Below are positions 62,662-64,000 of a DNA stretch of 64,000 nucleotides, one piece after another. The stretch spans positions 19,528,370 to 19,592,369 of the forward strand of contig NC_045140.1 in the NCBI RefSeq assembly GCF_008831285.2, in the 5' to 3' direction. The notes beneath the pieces were generated by a model. The model had not been told where the DNA came from, ran no database searches, and saw nothing but the letters and a program-made list of their open reading frames with translations. The DNA comes from Nymphaea colorata. Its lineage: Eukaryota; Streptophyta; Magnoliopsida; Nymphaeales; Nymphaeaceae. Numbering within the stretch: position 1 is the first letter of the stretch; each line of letters begins with the position of its first letter. The position numbers and the translations under genes are program-made.

Positions 62662-63776
62662 TTGAATGAAGCTATGTCACATAGGTGTGAGCTGCAGGTG
62701 CAGCATTTTATATACAGGTGTGTGTGTGTGATACAGATTCCTAATGAACAATAACATTAACAATTGACAAGCTATCATTTTAACAATGATTGATAGGTTA
62801 CATATCAACCAGATCATACATGAGAGCTAAAACAATTGGCATAAACAATCACACAGATATACTGAGGCAGAGTGCAGGGACAAGAAGAAAACAGAAAAAG
62901 TAGTCACATTGCAAACAGAAGAAAACAGACACAGATTCAACTGAAATACGTGCACACCCATTTTTGGACGAAAATAATCTGGTGCAGTCGGCTGCACTTA
63001 TGCATGAGAATGAGGTCATTCAAGAATCCCATCTCAATCACATTCACAGGCTATAGAAGGAAAATCATGTATGGTGGCATTGAAGAGGCTTATTTCTTCA
63101 TGAAAGGAAATAATGAGTCCACTGAATAAATCCATAAATACTTTGTGCAAGCAAGGGTAAAAACAGAGGTTCCAACTAAAGAGAATAAAAACATGTAACT
63201 TCTTGGGTACTGAAGGAACCCTAGCTTACTAGGAAGGGTCCCCCATAGAATCAAACTATGGCTTGCTAGGTGAGTGTTCTTTGCAAGCTGGGGAAGTCAC
63301 CTACAGCTTACTATGTAGAAAAGTGTCTAAAGGAAGCTATCTGCTAGTCTTCTTTGTAGGAGAATGTGGAATGGCATTAAGAGACAATGTTTTCTGTGCA
63401 AGTTATTTGACATAAATACAAAATTGGAGTTGTTCTCATGAATGAGGAATTCCCTACCCTCATTCCCTAGTCACCCTTCATGAGTGTTTCTAAAATGATG
63501 GAAATAACAAAAATGGAGAGTCTTATGTGTTTGTGTCAGGAAAAATGAGCGAAAACCCCTAACAAAGAAAAATCCAATGAATAATATTAGAAAGATGGTT
63601 TGTAGCCAAACTGTAAAGTTGTTTTTTCATTCTTGTATTGGTTGCTTGCTGTGGATTAAAGCACCGGTTTGTTAAGTCAACTATGAACTATCAGCACATG
63701 CTTTGCAGACACAATCTTAAATTTAGTGTTGACAAATTTAGGTTATTCTAATAATTTGTTGTGGGGGAGTTAAATG
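62662..63776. other. 3' flank of the PPR gene, possible decayed retroelement interior
   Basis: No coding domain was recognised. A G-rich purine tract (GTGGGGGAG, 63761-63769) stands eight bases before the presumed LTR, the position of a polypurine tract. Confidence 0.4.
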
Positions 63777-64000
63777 TGTAACATCCTAGAAGTTTAGTCT
63801 CATACTTAAGATTGTGAGGAATCTTAGGGAACTTATAAAAGGTGTTGTAAAGTGATTACTTGTCTTGGTTCATAGATTTTTTAGGTCGGAACTAAAACTG
63901 CTAAGGAGTGGGTTGGGATCCGTCTGACTAGGTGTCCAAGTCAGTGTGGAAGGGAGTCAGGTCATTACAAAATCACTCAAGTTCCTGATCGCTTCAAGTT
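63777..64000 (+). mobile_element. Probable LTR, truncated by the window edge
   Basis: Starts TGTAACATCCTAGAAGTTTA, the usual TG start and style of plant gypsy LTRs, preceded by a polypurine-like tract. It has a TATAAAA box at 63834-63840 and a following leader. The presumed CA end, primer-binding site and partner LTR are outside the window, so a 3' LTR, a 5' LTR or a solo LTR cannot be told apart. Confidence 0.5.

Overview
The window is nuclear DNA of a flowering plant. The evidence is spliced genes with GT-AG introns, two proteins with plastid-type leaders (one with a twin-arginine thylakoid signal), a short plant PPR protein, a Cf-type LRR receptor-like protein, plant retrotransposon remnants, and AT-rich introns full of microsatellites. 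The species cannot be read from the sequence. Introns of 1-3.7 kb in ordinary housekeeping genes would suit a lineage with long introns, such as an early-diverging angiosperm, but that is only a guess.

Layout. 1-4185 (minus): start of an unidentified, probably plastid-targeted protein that runs off the left edge. 6593-20335 (minus): complete 15-exon MRD1/RBM19-type protein with five RRMs for 18S rRNA processing; its ATG is split by an intron and intron 7 holds a near-perfect 220-bp foldback element. 22506-31966 (minus): complete 7-exon FKBP16-3, a thylakoid-lumen immunophilin. 34-48.6 kb: an LRR receptor-like protein locus consisting of one intact intronless gene (35526-38561, minus), a decayed inverted copy (44792-47607, plus) and extra detached copies of the flanks. 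48.6-51 kb: gene-free, with degenerate short repeats. 51113-54079 (plus): ribosomal protein L38, with ATG as its whole first coding exon. 56383-56907 (minus): GC-rich single-exon gene of unknown function. 58.0-58.8 kb: remains of a Ty1-copia element and of a 2-oxoglutarate dioxygenase gene. 60996-62661 (plus): THA8-like short PPR protein. 63777-end: probable LTR cut by the right edge.

The genes do not form one pathway. MRD1/RBM19 and RPL38 both serve ribosome production. FKBP16-3, the left-edge gene and possibly the THA8-like gene serve organelles. The receptor-like cluster is the fast-evolving part, with inversion, nonsense and frameshift decay, and in-frame repeat expansion. Exon junctions of the four spliced genes were placed by eye from GT-AG signals, reading phase and remembered family sequence. 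The MRD1, FKBP16-3 and RPL38 models close in frame from start to stop; the last exon of the PPR gene is less certain. No clearly new biological system was found. The most unusual items are the intron-split start codon, the foldback element and the rearranged receptor cluster.
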